Assembly (NCBI GenBank): GCA_041667545.1
Contig: JBAYES010000001.1
Span: forward strand, 37,051-101,050
Length of the DNA stretch: 64,000 nt
From: SLID01 sp041667545
GTDB lineage: Bacteria > Omnitrophota > Gorgyraeia > Tantalellales > Tantalellaceae
Direction of reading: 5' to 3'
Below the pieces are notes generated by a model that saw nothing but the letters and a program-made list of their open reading frames with translations, ran no database searches and was not told the origin of the DNA. The position numbers and the translations under genes are program-made. Numbering within the stretch: the stretch's first letter is position 1; each line of letters starts with the position of its first letter. Below, piece after piece: positions 48,746-58,183 of this stretch.

Positions 48746-49872
48746 ATATTTTCACGCTGACCATGACTCCCATAAATCCTCCGCATGATGATGCCGCTAA
48801 GAATATCGTGCTGGATGTCGCGAAACGTCTTAAGGATCGAAGGTTCTTTTTTATTTCGTCCTTTTTCGACAGGGATTTTACGCATGAAGATAATATATAT
48901 TTTTTCCGGTCCCCTTTTCAGAGAACAGGCAAACATAAAATGCCGCGTTTTCAGAAACTGTACGCAGCGCTTTGCATACTGGTCAACATCAGAAATATAG
49001 AAGTACTGCAGTTTTTCGTCACGCCGCAACCGTATTTTTCAAGATTTTTTAGATGGCTTATTAAGAAAACATCTAAAAAGTCCATACAGATAATACCTTC
49101 GATATATACTCTGCAGAATAAGAACGAAGCGGAGGACATCCCCGGTCTTTTTTTCGGTGATAATGTGGTAGTATATTCGGATTTTACCAGGGATAAACTT
49201 AAGGGCATGGGAGTCCGCAATGTAACAAGGATATATCCCGGAATAGACACCGGCAAGTTCTCGGAAGGACATGAGCGGAGAGAAGACGATACATTTAAAG
49301 TTTTATACCCGGGGACTTACAAGACCCTTAGAAATGCGTATTCTTTTCAGAAGTTCATCGCTATTGTCCATAAAGTTATGGAAGCGATGGAGAATGTTAA
49401 TTTCGTTATGGCCTGCAGGATCCGGACAAAAGAAGACATTGTTCTTGAGGCGGGTTTTAAGGAAGCATGTGAAGGATCCGGTGTTCTTGGAAACTTCACT
49501 TTTTTAAATACGATAGAAGATATGCCGTCCTTATTCAGGAGCTGTGATCTAGGGATCATGCCTATGTGTCGCGCTACCGGAGGGGTTTTAGAGATTCCCA
49601 TGGTGCTTCTCGAGGCAGCGTCTTCCTTCAAGCCGGTCATATACGGGAATGTGCCTCCAATGAGCGAATTAAGCGATAGATCTCTGGGAATTATGTTATC
49701 TGATAGTTCGCCTGAAAGCTATGCGGATCAGATCATCCAGCTTCTCAGAGATAGAGAAGCCGCGCGTCTTGTCGGCAGCAGATCCAGGAAGGCTGTCTTG
49801 GAGCATTTTAATGTTGACGACATGGCAGATAGATACGAGGAGCTTTACAGATCGCTTGAAAGGAGTAGTTAG
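48742..49872 (+). CDS. Family 4 glycosyltransferase
   Basis: A 376-residue GT-B protein: YSDFTRDKLKGMGVRNV at the acceptor-donor boundary, VLYPGTYKTLRNAYSF in place of the usual GR-x-xxxKG loop, and a weak E-x7-E region at EIPMVLLEAASSFKPVIYGN. The N-terminal half is divergent. Donor is unknown. It overlaps the radical SAM gene by 4 bases and lies 5 bases before the RtcB-like gene, which makes this an unusual but tightly linked trio. Confidence 0.82.
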   Translation: MNIFTLTMTPINPPHDDAAKNIVLDVAKRLKDRRFFFISSFFDRDFTHEDNIYFFRSPFQRTGKHKMPRFQKLYAALCILVNIRNIEVLQFFVTPQPYFSRFFRWLIKKTSKKSIQIIPSIYTLQNKNEAEDIPGLFFGDNVVVYSDFTRDKLKGMGVRNVTRIYPGIDTGKFSEGHERREDDTFKVLYPGTYKTLRNAYSFQKFIAIVHKVMEAMENVNFVMACRIRTKEDIVLEAGFKEACEGSGVLGNFTFLNTIEDMPSLFRSCDLGIMPMCRATGGVLEIPMVLLEAASSFKPVIYGNVPPMSELSDRSLGIMLSDSSPESYADQIIQLLRDREAARLVGSRSRKAVLEHFNVDDMADRYEELYRSLERSS

Positions 49873-49877
49873 CGGGT

Positions 49878-51371
49878 ATGGAGAATGTGCGATATTTTTT
49901 AAGTGATGAACATAAGGTTGATCCGAATACCTCGGCCATTCTTGAGCAAATGGCCATGGTAACCGGTGTAGTCAGGCCTATTGTCGCGCTTCCGGACCTT
50001 CATTTCAAATATTCATATCATACCCCTACGGGGGTGGCCGTCCTGAGCAAAAGCACCATAATACCCAAGTTCGTGAACGCGAATTGCGGCATGACTTTTA
50101 TAACCACACCGTTTTTTAAAGACGATATAGATGAAGAAAAACTCGATGGTGTTTTTAATTATCTGAGAAAGAAAATATCCGTTTCTACCCGCCTGGAGCC
50201 GGTCATATCGAAACGAGATCTTGAAGATATAGTCACAAAAGGGGCTGAGTGGACTTTTTTACGCGAGGGCCTGGATCCTGAAGACCTGAAAAATTTTGAA
50301 AATGAAGGCGATCTTTTTAAAGGTAGCGGGAAATCCAACGATGAGATCATGTCCTACGTGCCTCAGGTATGCCGGGATGTGGGGCTTTTAAGCCTGGGGG
50401 TACTTGGGTATGGTAATCATTTTATAGAGATGCAGGTAGTGAATAGAATAGCGGACAAAGAGACTGCCGGACTTTTTGGCATATCGGAGAAGCAGGTATG
50501 TTTTATGATACATAGCGATTCCCGGGCTTTCGGGCAAGCTCTTATAGACTTCTATTCTGAAAAATCCAAGAAACTTCTCGGCCTTCAGCAGGCATATAAA
50601 AAAATACATTACTCTGTTCTGGCTTCAGAGAAAATACCGCTGTTCGCAAAAAAGGGTTTTGACAGGCTCAATTTTCATCTTAACAGGATGAAGTCTACCG
50701 TTTACTGGAAAGCTGATAAGTTCACAAGAAAAGAAAAGTCCGAATTCGGTTTTTTTGAAGCCGGTTCTAAAGAAGCCGAAGCTTATTTGATGAGCACATA
50801 TTGCGCGATCAATTATGGATATGCCAATCGGGCTTATTTGGCGTCGCTGATACGTGACGCGCTGAAAGAAGGATTGAATGAAAAGGACGCGGAGATACAC
50901 ATCCTCCATGACGGGAACCACGATTCTCTGCAAAAAGAAAATATTGACGGGGAAGAATATTTCGCGCATCGTAACGGCGCGGCGAGAGCCATGCCGGCGT
51001 CATATTATCCAAACCACCCCGTTTTTTCAAAGACGGGCCAGCCCGTGCTTCTTCCAAGTTCGCTGGGAAGGCCGTCTTTTCTATGCGCGGCTAAAAAGGG
51101 ATGCAGGGAGTCTTATTATTCCACATGTCACGGAGCGGGGCGATCGATGGACAGGGGAGAAGCCAGAGAAAAGTTTGATGCCGAAAGCATGTTCTCTGAA
51201 CTGGAAGCGGCCAATATGAAGGTTTATGATTATGGAAAGGGTAAAGCCCAGGAGGAATCCCCGGGATCTTTTAAGAACGCGGAACATGTCTTAAAGGCCA
51301 TGTCGGACAACGATATAGCGCAGCCTGTGGCTAAAATGAAACCCGTCGCCGCTCTCAAAGGATGGAGGTGA
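49878..51371 (+). CDS. Divergent RtcB-family RNA ligase-like protein
   Basis: A 497-residue RtcB homologue. RtcB joins RNA 3'-phosphate or 2',3'-cyclic phosphate ends to 5'-OH ends using GTP and manganese. Seen here: ALPDLHFKYSYHTPTGVAVL, FVNANCGMTF with Asn where the metal-binding Asp is normally found, LGVLGYGNHFIEM, MIHSDSRAFGQ in place of HSGSRG, FAHRNGAARAM, and the histidine that takes GMP in STCHGAGRSMDR. Most ligands are kept but several motifs are altered, so activity on RNA is uncertain. Its place among glycosyltransferases is unusual. Confidence 0.85.
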   Translation: MENVRYFLSDEHKVDPNTSAILEQMAMVTGVVRPIVALPDLHFKYSYHTPTGVAVLSKSTIIPKFVNANCGMTFITTPFFKDDIDEEKLDGVFNYLRKKISVSTRLEPVISKRDLEDIVTKGAEWTFLREGLDPEDLKNFENEGDLFKGSGKSNDEIMSYVPQVCRDVGLLSLGVLGYGNHFIEMQVVNRIADKETAGLFGISEKQVCFMIHSDSRAFGQALIDFYSEKSKKLLGLQQAYKKIHYSVLASEKIPLFAKKGFDRLNFHLNRMKSTVYWKADKFTRKEKSEFGFFEAGSKEAEAYLMSTYCAINYGYANRAYLASLIRDALKEGLNEKDAEIHILHDGNHDSLQKENIDGEEYFAHRNGAARAMPASYYPNHPVFSKTGQPVLLPSSLGRPSFLCAAKKGCRESYYSTCHGAGRSMDRGEAREKFDAESMFSELEAANMKVYDYGKGKAQEESPGSFKNAEHVLKAMSDNDIAQPVAKMKPVAALKGWR

Positions 51372-51372
51372 T

Positions 51373-51999
51373 ATGATAATCACTTTCTCGGGGCTGGATG
51401 GCAGCGGAAAAACGACATATTCACGCATGGTCACCGATCATATTCACAGGAGCGGCAAAAAATGCGGAAGTTTCCATGTTATAAAGGATTCAATATCACA
51501 TTTTTTTACACACAAAGTAGTCGGCGGGATATATGGTAAAGCTAAAGATGGAGCTGAAGCGGCCCTGAGGGAGAAGGATAAAAGCTTTAGATCTAAGACG
51601 ATAGCGCTTGTCAAAAAAAGCTTTCTGGTGGCTGATATTTTATTGTTCAATATACGGTACGGCGGGATCAAGGGCAAAAAGGATAGGGTCCTGGTCGCTG
51701 ACAGGTATTTTTATGATGAACTTGTCCAGGCGGCATATTTGGGCATTTCAGGTAAGCTGTTCGAACGGGTTTACAAAAAATTAATAATAGATCCTGATAT
51801 AGCATTTTTTGTCGAGCTTGCTCCCGAGAAAGCATATGGAAGAAAGAAAGAATATGACATTGAATATTTCGAGGCTAAGAGCATCATATATGAAGGTGTG
51901 TGTAAAAGCGCCGGTTTTCAGGTACTATCCGATCTATCCCTGCCCGAGGCCGAATGTTTTATAAAAAACAGGATAGACGATACATTCAAAAATTCATAG
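51373..51999 (+). CDS. Thymidylate kinase-like P-loop protein
   Basis: A 208-residue P-loop kinase: ITFSGLDGSGKTTYSRMV (Walker A, residues 7-15), a DRYFYDELVQAAYLG segment equivalent to the DRY motif of thymidylate kinase, and a lid region with RKKEYDIEYFEAK. A textbook GGAGGTGAT directly precedes the ATG. Proteins of this kind also occur in glycan loci, where they may phosphorylate a sugar or lipid rather than dTMP. It overlaps neither neighbour but lies 1 base after RtcB. The true substrate is unknown. Confidence 0.8.
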   Translation: MIITFSGLDGSGKTTYSRMVTDHIHRSGKKCGSFHVIKDSISHFFTHKVVGGIYGKAKDGAEAALREKDKSFRSKTIALVKKSFLVADILLFNIRYGGIKGKKDRVLVADRYFYDELVQAAYLGISGKLFERVYKKLIIDPDIAFFVELAPEKAYGRKKEYDIEYFEAKSIIYEGVCKSAGFQVLSDLSLPEAECFIKNRIDDTFKNS

Positions 52000-52001
52000 T
52001 T

Positions 52002-52943
52002 ATGACGACTTTCGGAAAAAATCTATTTTACGCGTTAAGCATTGTGATAATAACGGCGCTTTTTGTGCCCTTTATAAGGGCAAATAGCGAGTACTTGAAA
52101 AGAATATCTGAAATAACACCGGGAATGCTCATGGCGCTTATAGGTCTCAGTCTTGTCAGCAGGCTTCTGGCAGGACTTAAGATAAAAACGGTGACAGAAG
52201 TTTTCGGAGTGAAGCTGAATTTCAAGGAATGGTACGGAACCGCGTCTATAACCAATTTCTACAATTATTTTATATCCAAAAGCGGGACAGCTTTGGCCGG
52301 AGCGTATCTTAAAAAGAACCACGGGTTCAACTATTCTAAATATGTCAGTCTGATAATGGGCGATATAATGGTGATATTCATAGCTTCCGGGTTGATGGGC
52401 TTTACTGCCTACATATACGGGCTTTACCTGCGTATGTTCGAGAATTGGCTGATGGCCGTGTTTTTTCTGTGCCTGGCGCTCATAACGATAAGCATGGTGT
52501 TTATTCCAAAGGTAAAATTCCCGGATAAGAGTATTTTTATAAGGGTTAACAAAGTAATAGAGGGGTGGAATGAGCTTAGACATAACAGACCTCTTATGAT
52601 CAAGATCTTTTTACTGAATATCGGGTTGATGGCAGCGTCAGCCACACGATATTATCTGCTTTTTGGTCTTTTTGCAGATACGGTTCCTTTATTCATATGC
52701 CTTTTGATAGCCCCGCTTAACTTCATGGCGCAGATAGTGAGCTTTATTCCGGCTGCTTACGGAATAAGGGAAAGTATTACGGGCCTCGTTACCAAGCTTG
52801 CGGATTTCGGCTTTGTCCCGGGAGCTATGGTGTCACTTGTTGACAGGGTTATCATGATGTCAGTCGCTTTTGTTCAGGGTCCGATCTTTAGTTTTCTGTT
52901 TATAAAGCGAAGCGGCATTAAACCAGATGGAGAAAGCTTATGA
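52002..52943 (+). CDS. UPF0104/AglD-like membrane protein
   Basis: A 313-residue membrane protein with about 8 hydrophobic helices of the lysylphosphatidylglycerol-synthase transmembrane (UPF0104) family. LVSRLLAGLKIKTVTEVFGV near the start and AAYGIRESITGLVTKLADFG near the end match the family's membrane core. Members are linked to lipid flipping and, in the AglD group, to glycan assembly. I chose the ATG at 52002, two bases after the kinase stop; a longer start overlaps the kinase gene. Overlap with the next gene is 4 bases. Confidence 0.82.
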   Translation: MTTFGKNLFYALSIVIITALFVPFIRANSEYLKRISEITPGMLMALIGLSLVSRLLAGLKIKTVTEVFGVKLNFKEWYGTASITNFYNYFISKSGTALAGAYLKKNHGFNYSKYVSLIMGDIMVIFIASGLMGFTAYIYGLYLRMFENWLMAVFFLCLALITISMVFIPKVKFPDKSIFIRVNKVIEGWNELRHNRPLMIKIFLLNIGLMAASATRYYLLFGLFADTVPLFICLLIAPLNFMAQIVSFIPAAYGIRESITGLVTKLADFGFVPGAMVSLVDRVIMMSVAFVQGPIFSFLFIKRSGIKPDGESL

Positions 52944-54478
52944 TCATGGTAAAAAATCCCGGCGTACATATTTTTACATTTTTTGTAGCCGTATACGCTA
53001 TTTTTTCAATAGGCCACTTTGGCGGGGATGGATATCAGGATTATTTGACAGCTGAAAGTATAGTCCTTGATGGAAATCTTTCTCTTTATGACAGGCCGGA
53101 TGACGTTGATGAACTTGGATATGGACGGGATCTGGGTGTCGAAGGGGCGGATGGAAAAATATACAGCGCGCGGGGCGGATTAGGTGTTCCTGTTATTCTG
53201 GCCGCTTTTTACGCTGTGGGGCATCTTCTTTCGAAATTCCTCTCAGGCGTACCGCATGACTATATAACCATGCTCGCGGTCTCTTTTGCCAATCCCGTTA
53301 TGACGGCGTTAGCCTGCCTTTTAATATTTATAGTGGCGGGGCGAATGGGGTTTAGCAGAAAAGTAGCCACCGCGATAGGCATTGTTTACGGTTTTTCCAC
53401 GATGGCGCCGGTATATACACGAACGGGTTTCGCCGAACCCGCGGTTATTGTGTTCTTGCTTTTGGGCATAAAGTCCGCTATTTCGTATAAAGATGATCCC
53501 GATGTCAAACGGGTATTGATGTCCGCGATCTTTATTGCCGCTATGCTTTTGTGCAAAACGCCGTATGTTATTCTTATTCCCTGTTTTTTAATATACATAT
53601 TGTGGTCGGCACGATCATCCGGCATAAAGACCGGTGAGATCGTTTTGCACATATCGGTTTTTTTGACGGTTATTACCGCTGCGATCATAGGCCTTTTGTT
53701 TTTTAATTATCTGGTATATGGGAATGTTTCGGCTTTCGGAGGAGTTGATGCCGTCGTTATCGGCAAAAGAATAGCAGGCGCGCCGCATGTATTGAAAGGG
53801 ATCTATTATTATCTTTTAAGTACCGGCAAGGGGTTTTTCCTGTTCAACATACCGGTCATTTTCGCCTTTTTTTCGCTTAAAAAGGCTTTCAGGGACGATA
53901 AAAAAGGAACGGCGCTTTTTCTCCTAATATTTGTAGTAAATCTGTTGTTTTATGTAAAGTCTTTCAGAAGAGGGTCGCTTTTCAGCTGGGGGCCGAGGTA
54001 TTTGCTGCCCTCAGTACCCGTTTTGCTGCTTCTTTCGGGATATTATCTCGAGGGCGCAAAACATATTTTTAGAAAAGTGCTGTATTTTGCAGGGGCTTTT
54101 GCCGGTTTTGTTATGATCCTTCCATGTATGTTCGTAAATCAATCTAAATTCTATTTTTTCGTTGTGGAAAAGCTTAGGCTTGACGAATACATGATAAATT
54201 TTATACCTGACCTCTCTCCGATAAAAGGGGCATGGGCAATGCTTTTAAGCCGCATAGCTCTTTTAATAAATGGAGAGATGCCCCCATATGTTTACGCTCC
54301 CGACTACAGACTGGTGGAACCGGCAGCCGCGTCAATGGAACAGTACAATTATATGGATATCTGGTTCCTTAAAGTTATTGAAATAGCTCCCGCATACGCG
54401 CCTCTGGTATATGCCGTATTATCAGTGTTAGCCGCGACAGCTGTTTTCTCGGCATACAAGATCATAAGGACGAGATGA
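52940..54478 (+). CDS. GT-C-like membrane glycosyltransferase
   Basis: A 512-residue membrane protein with about 11 hydrophobic segments. The first outer loop has GGDGYQDYLTAESIVLDGNL, with the acidic position expected for GT-C enzymes, then YDRPDDVDELGYG and KIYSARGGLGVPV, which I know from uncharacterised glycosyltransferases of this fold. FSWGPRYLLPSVPVLLLLSG lies before the last helices. It would use a lipid-linked sugar on the outer face. Both ends overlap the neighbouring genes by 4 bases. Confidence 0.75.
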   Translation: MIMVKNPGVHIFTFFVAVYAIFSIGHFGGDGYQDYLTAESIVLDGNLSLYDRPDDVDELGYGRDLGVEGADGKIYSARGGLGVPVILAAFYAVGHLLSKFLSGVPHDYITMLAVSFANPVMTALACLLIFIVAGRMGFSRKVATAIGIVYGFSTMAPVYTRTGFAEPAVIVFLLLGIKSAISYKDDPDVKRVLMSAIFIAAMLLCKTPYVILIPCFLIYILWSARSSGIKTGEIVLHISVFLTVITAAIIGLLFFNYLVYGNVSAFGGVDAVVIGKRIAGAPHVLKGIYYYLLSTGKGFFLFNIPVIFAFFSLKKAFRDDKKGTALFLLIFVVNLLFYVKSFRRGSLFSWGPRYLLPSVPVLLLLSGYYLEGAKHIFRKVLYFAGAFAGFVMILPCMFVNQSKFYFFVVEKLRLDEYMINFIPDLSPIKGAWAMLLSRIALLINGEMPPYVYAPDYRLVEPAAASMEQYNYMDIWFLKVIEIAPAYAPLVYAVLSVLAATAVFSAYKIIRTR

Positions 54479-55386
54479 AAGTAGACATACTTGTACTTAA
54501 CTATAACGGAAGAGATCTCATGAAAGAGTATCTTCCTTCAATATGTACAGCCGCGGAAAGATCTGCGCACGAATGCAAGGTCCACGTAGTGGACAATCAG
54601 AGTAAAGACGGAAGTATTGAGATGCTCAGGAATGACTTTGACAAGGTGAAGCTGCACCAGGCGCCCGAAAATAAAGTATTATGCTCTTATAATGATGTGG
54701 TTAAAGAGTTGGATAGTGAAGTCGTTATTCTGCTTAATAACGACATAAAAGTTGAACCCGATTTTGCTGATTACCTTGTTGAGCGTTTTGATGACCGTGA
54801 TGTTATGTTTACGGCTCCCATGCTTAAGAATTTTGACGGCAGCTATAATGGAGGCAAGTCTCTTATAAGAGCGGAATACGGGGTCATAAAGATATTTGTT
54901 GACGAGAAAAACTCTTCCAGAGCCGGCCGTACCATGGCTATAGCCACGGGAGCCTTCAGACGTTCTCTTTTTGTTGATCTTGGCGGGTTTGACGACCTGT
55001 ATTTGCCCGGGATATGGGAAGATGTTGACCTGTGTTTTCGAGGGCTTAAACGCGGTTTAAAAGGCGAGTACGAACCCAGAAGTGTTATATGGCATGACGA
55101 ATCAACGACATTCAATCGCGAATACGGCGCGAAAAAGAAACTGTGTCTCGCCCACAGGAACATGTTCCTCTTTTTTTGGAAGAATATTCACGATCCCGTT
55201 TTGATAGCCGGTCATATTTTATTTCTTCCCCTACGGCTTGTTTATTCCGTATTGAGAGGAAAACCGGAGCTGGTTCAGGGTTTTTTTATGGCTATCAGAA
55301 AGCTCCCCGAAGCCTTAAAAAAGAGACGGGACGGAGGAAAAGATAAAATGTTTGAAAAGTTGGAAGATAGAGACATAATTTTATGA
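54475..55386 (+). CDS. Family 2 glycosyltransferase (rhamnosyltransferase-like)
   Basis: A 303-residue GT-A enzyme of the WbbL-like group: VDILVLNYNGRDLM, VHVVDNQSKDGSIEML, LLNNDIKVEPDF (metal site), TGAFRRSLFVDLGGFDDLYL and GIWEDVDLCFRGLKRG with the catalytic-type aspartate. It probably adds a deoxyhexose or similar sugar to the growing lipid-linked glycan in the cytoplasm. It overlaps both neighbours by 4 bases. Confidence 0.87.
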   Translation: MKVDILVLNYNGRDLMKEYLPSICTAAERSAHECKVHVVDNQSKDGSIEMLRNDFDKVKLHQAPENKVLCSYNDVVKELDSEVVILLNNDIKVEPDFADYLVERFDDRDVMFTAPMLKNFDGSYNGGKSLIRAEYGVIKIFVDEKNSSRAGRTMAIATGAFRRSLFVDLGGFDDLYLPGIWEDVDLCFRGLKRGLKGEYEPRSVIWHDESTTFNREYGAKKKLCLAHRNMFLFFWKNIHDPVLIAGHILFLPLRLVYSVLRGKPELVQGFFMAIRKLPEALKKRRDGGKDKMFEKLEDRDIIL

Positions 55387-57122
55387 AACTTATAGTTTTG
55401 ACAAGCGATACGTTTGACGGAAGGGTCGTATGCCAGGAACTCGCGGCTCGGGGTATGGATCTCAAGGCGGTGATATACGAAGAAAAGAAAAAGACGGCGA
55501 AAACAATTATCAGATTCATGCTCTTATATCTTATCGGAAAATTAAGATATTTGCGGTTTGAAAATATCCGCTCAGATATAAAAGGCGTAAAGGTAGTTAA
55601 TACTCGGGATATAAATGACGATGAGAATATTGAAATCATAAAAAGTATCAAGCCGGATCTTATCGTAGTAGTCGGAACCCGGAAATTAAAAAAGGAGGTA
55701 TTTGCAGCGGCCAGGTATGGCGCGATAAATATGCATGCGGGTATATTGCCGTTCTATCGCGGAGCGGATTCTGAGTTTTGGGCGCTGTATAATAATGAAA
55801 GGGATATGCTGGGCGTTACCGTTCACTTTATCGACGAAGGACTTGATGCCGGGAACGTTATATTGGACCAGAAGAGAGAAGTGACTCCCGGGGACACATA
55901 TAATTCCTTGCGGAAAAAGAACATATGGCTTGGCGCGGAAAAGATATGTGAAGCAATAATGAAAATAGAGATGAATGCCGCTAATAGCAGGAAGCAGGAT
56001 ATCAATCTCGCGAGAATGTATAGATCATGTTCTGAAGAAGAGAAGGCTAAACTCAAGGAAAGGACCCGTCAATGGATCGACCGCCGGCCCGCCGTAAAAA
56101 AGTTCGGGGATGCTCCTCTTGTCATGTCGGAAGAAGTAGCGGAACGCCCGATGGTAGAATATTTGTCGGGACAGGAAATGTTTTTTCCGAAAAAATTCTG
56201 TCTGCGTATCGATGCCGATGAATATCACCCCGATCTTTTTGATGAGTATATTCCGCTTTTCAGGGAGTATAGCCGTGCTATAACTGTGTTCATCAACGCT
56301 AATTCTTTTTCCGGAGCAAAGCGCAAGATACTTGAACTGAATGATATGGGGGTTGATATACAGTCTCACGGTTATTATCATCACACATATTCAGACTATG
56401 CAAGTAACCGCTATAATATCGGCAAAGCTAAAAAATTTTTTAAAGATATCGGTTTGGAAACAAGGGGGTTCGCCGCTCCTATGGGCCGATGGAACAGGTC
56501 TTTAATAAGAGCGCTTGAAGATGAAGGGTATGAATATTCTTCGGATTTCTCATACGATTATCTCGGGTATCCCAGTTATCCTGGTATGGGCGGAAGGCTG
56601 TCTTCTGTTCTGGAAATCCCTGTTTTTCCGGTTGCACCTGAACCTTTTTTTCATGGGAAACGGGGAAACAAAGCGGCGATCCTTGAATATTACAAGGCCG
56701 CTATCGACGAGATGATCCGATGCGGTATCCCGGTTATAGTTTACGCTCACACGAGCGATATCGCGGGAGTTCCGGAGTTGATAGAGGGGATACTCGGGTA
56801 CGCCACTGTTGAGAAAGAACTGGGAATGATGAATATGACAGATTTCAACGATTATTGGAGAATACGCGCCGAGGATCCATACAGGATGCCGATAGAAAAG
56901 AGAACGGTTTTAATTCCGGACGATAGATTTCTTGGAAGGACTGTCGATCTGAGTTTATACCGGATCTTGAAAGAAAACATAAAAAGAGCTATCGATCTTG
57001 AAGATATTACTCCGAATGGGGAGCTGCGCTGCCTGATCCCTAAACGTTGTCTTAAGGTGCTTGTGAGGAATGCGCTGAACATTGTCAAAAAAAACAATAT
57101 CAGAGGGGAAAAGATGATATGA
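55383..57122 (+). CDS. Formyltransferase-polysaccharide deacetylase fusion (ArnA-FT/ArnD-like)
   Basis: A 579-residue two-domain enzyme. Residues 1 to about 200 are an N10-formyl-tetrahydrofolate formyltransferase with the triad N116, H118 (INMHAGILPFYRG) and D155 (GLDAG), as in ArnA and Fmt. Residues about 265-490 are a NodB-type deacetylase: FCLRIDADEYHPDLFDEY supplies the catalytic aspartate and QSHGYYHHTYSD the metal-binding histidines, with APMGRWN later. In the Ara4N pathway ArnA formylates the amino sugar and ArnD deformylates it after lipid transfer; here comparable activities may be joined in one chain. The substrate is unknown. Confidence 0.83.
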   Translation: MKLIVLTSDTFDGRVVCQELAARGMDLKAVIYEEKKKTAKTIIRFMLLYLIGKLRYLRFENIRSDIKGVKVVNTRDINDDENIEIIKSIKPDLIVVVGTRKLKKEVFAAARYGAINMHAGILPFYRGADSEFWALYNNERDMLGVTVHFIDEGLDAGNVILDQKREVTPGDTYNSLRKKNIWLGAEKICEAIMKIEMNAANSRKQDINLARMYRSCSEEEKAKLKERTRQWIDRRPAVKKFGDAPLVMSEEVAERPMVEYLSGQEMFFPKKFCLRIDADEYHPDLFDEYIPLFREYSRAITVFINANSFSGAKRKILELNDMGVDIQSHGYYHHTYSDYASNRYNIGKAKKFFKDIGLETRGFAAPMGRWNRSLIRALEDEGYEYSSDFSYDYLGYPSYPGMGGRLSSVLEIPVFPVAPEPFFHGKRGNKAAILEYYKAAIDEMIRCGIPVIVYAHTSDIAGVPELIEGILGYATVEKELGMMNMTDFNDYWRIRAEDPYRMPIEKRTVLIPDDRFLGRTVDLSLYRILKENIKRAIDLEDITPNGELRCLIPKRCLKVLVRNALNIVKKNNIRGEKMI

Positions 57123-58168
57123 GAGTTCTTTTTTACAGCTACCCTTCAGCTTTTCAGAATCCCGGAGGCGGAGAGGTCCAGCTTGATAAGACCATGCAAT
57201 ACCTCAGGCAGGCCGGAGTGGACGTCAAAAAATTCGATCAATGGAACGATAAACTTGAAGATTTTGATATTTTCCATGTTTTCGGGTCGGTTAAAGATTG
57301 CCTGGGACTGGTAAGAACCGCTAAAAGCAAGGGAGTAAAAATAGCTCTTTCTACCATATTCTGGTCGGATTTCAGACGCGCTATCAAGGAGACAAGGTCT
57401 TTCAGTGACAGGGCGGGGCTTTTGGTCAGGCAGGCGGCGAAAAGTTTTTTCCCTGCGTTCCCATCCGCGAGGCGCGAACTTATGCTCGCTTCGGATATTC
57501 TTTTTCCGAATGGCGAGGGGGAGGCGGATCAACTTGCAAGGTATTTCGCGGTTGACCGGAATAAACTTTTTGTTGTGCCTAATGGGGTCGACGGGCGTTT
57601 CAGGAACGCTTCTCCGGATGAGTTTATAAAAAGATATGGCATCAAGGATTGCGTTTTATACGTTGCCAGGATAGAGCCCAGGAAGAACCAGCTTAACTTC
57701 ATAAGGGCTATGAAGAGTTTTAGTGAAAGGCCAATTGTTTTCATAGGCGCTCCGGTATCGGATTACGAGGATTATTATGGTCAATGTCGTGAAGAGGCCT
57801 CGAAAAATATGCATTTTTTAGGGCATGTAGAGCACGATTCGACATTGTTAGAAGCGGCTTACGCATCCTGCAGTGTGTTTGCTCTTACAAGCTGGTTCGA
57901 AACCCCGGGGCTTTCGGCGCTTGAGGCCGCGCTTAGCGGGGCAAATATCGTTATAACCGACGGAGGGTGTGCCAGAGAATATTTTGGGGATATGGCTATT
58001 TATACGTGCCCTGATGATATAACAAGTATACGGTCGTCTGTGCGTGAAGCGCATGAAGCTCCTAAAAATCATCAACTTGCGGAACATGTTTTTGCGAATT
58101 TCACCTGGGATAAAGTGGCGTCAAAAACTATTGAGGGGTATGAGAAGATCTTAAATGGGAATTCTTAA
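57119..58168 (+). CDS. Family 4 glycosyltransferase
   Basis: A 349-residue GT-B protein. VLFYSYPSAFQNPGGGEVQL opens the acceptor half, VVPNGVDGRF and VLYVARIEPRKNQLNFIRAM the donor half, and a GT4 E-x7-E site lies in FETPGLSALEAALSG. It works in the cytoplasm. It overlaps the fusion gene by 4 bases and stops 15 bases before the wecB start I chose. Donor not identifiable. Confidence 0.88.
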   Translation: MRVLFYSYPSAFQNPGGGEVQLDKTMQYLRQAGVDVKKFDQWNDKLEDFDIFHVFGSVKDCLGLVRTAKSKGVKIALSTIFWSDFRRAIKETRSFSDRAGLLVRQAAKSFFPAFPSARRELMLASDILFPNGEGEADQLARYFAVDRNKLFVVPNGVDGRFRNASPDEFIKRYGIKDCVLYVARIEPRKNQLNFIRAMKSFSERPIVFIGAPVSDYEDYYGQCREEASKNMHFLGHVEHDSTLLEAAYASCSVFALTSWFETPGLSALEAALSGANIVITDGGCAREYFGDMAIYTCPDDITSIRSSVREAHEAPKNHQLAEHVFANFTWDKVASKTIEGYEKILNGNS

Positions 58169-58183
58169 ATGTTAAAGGACAAA

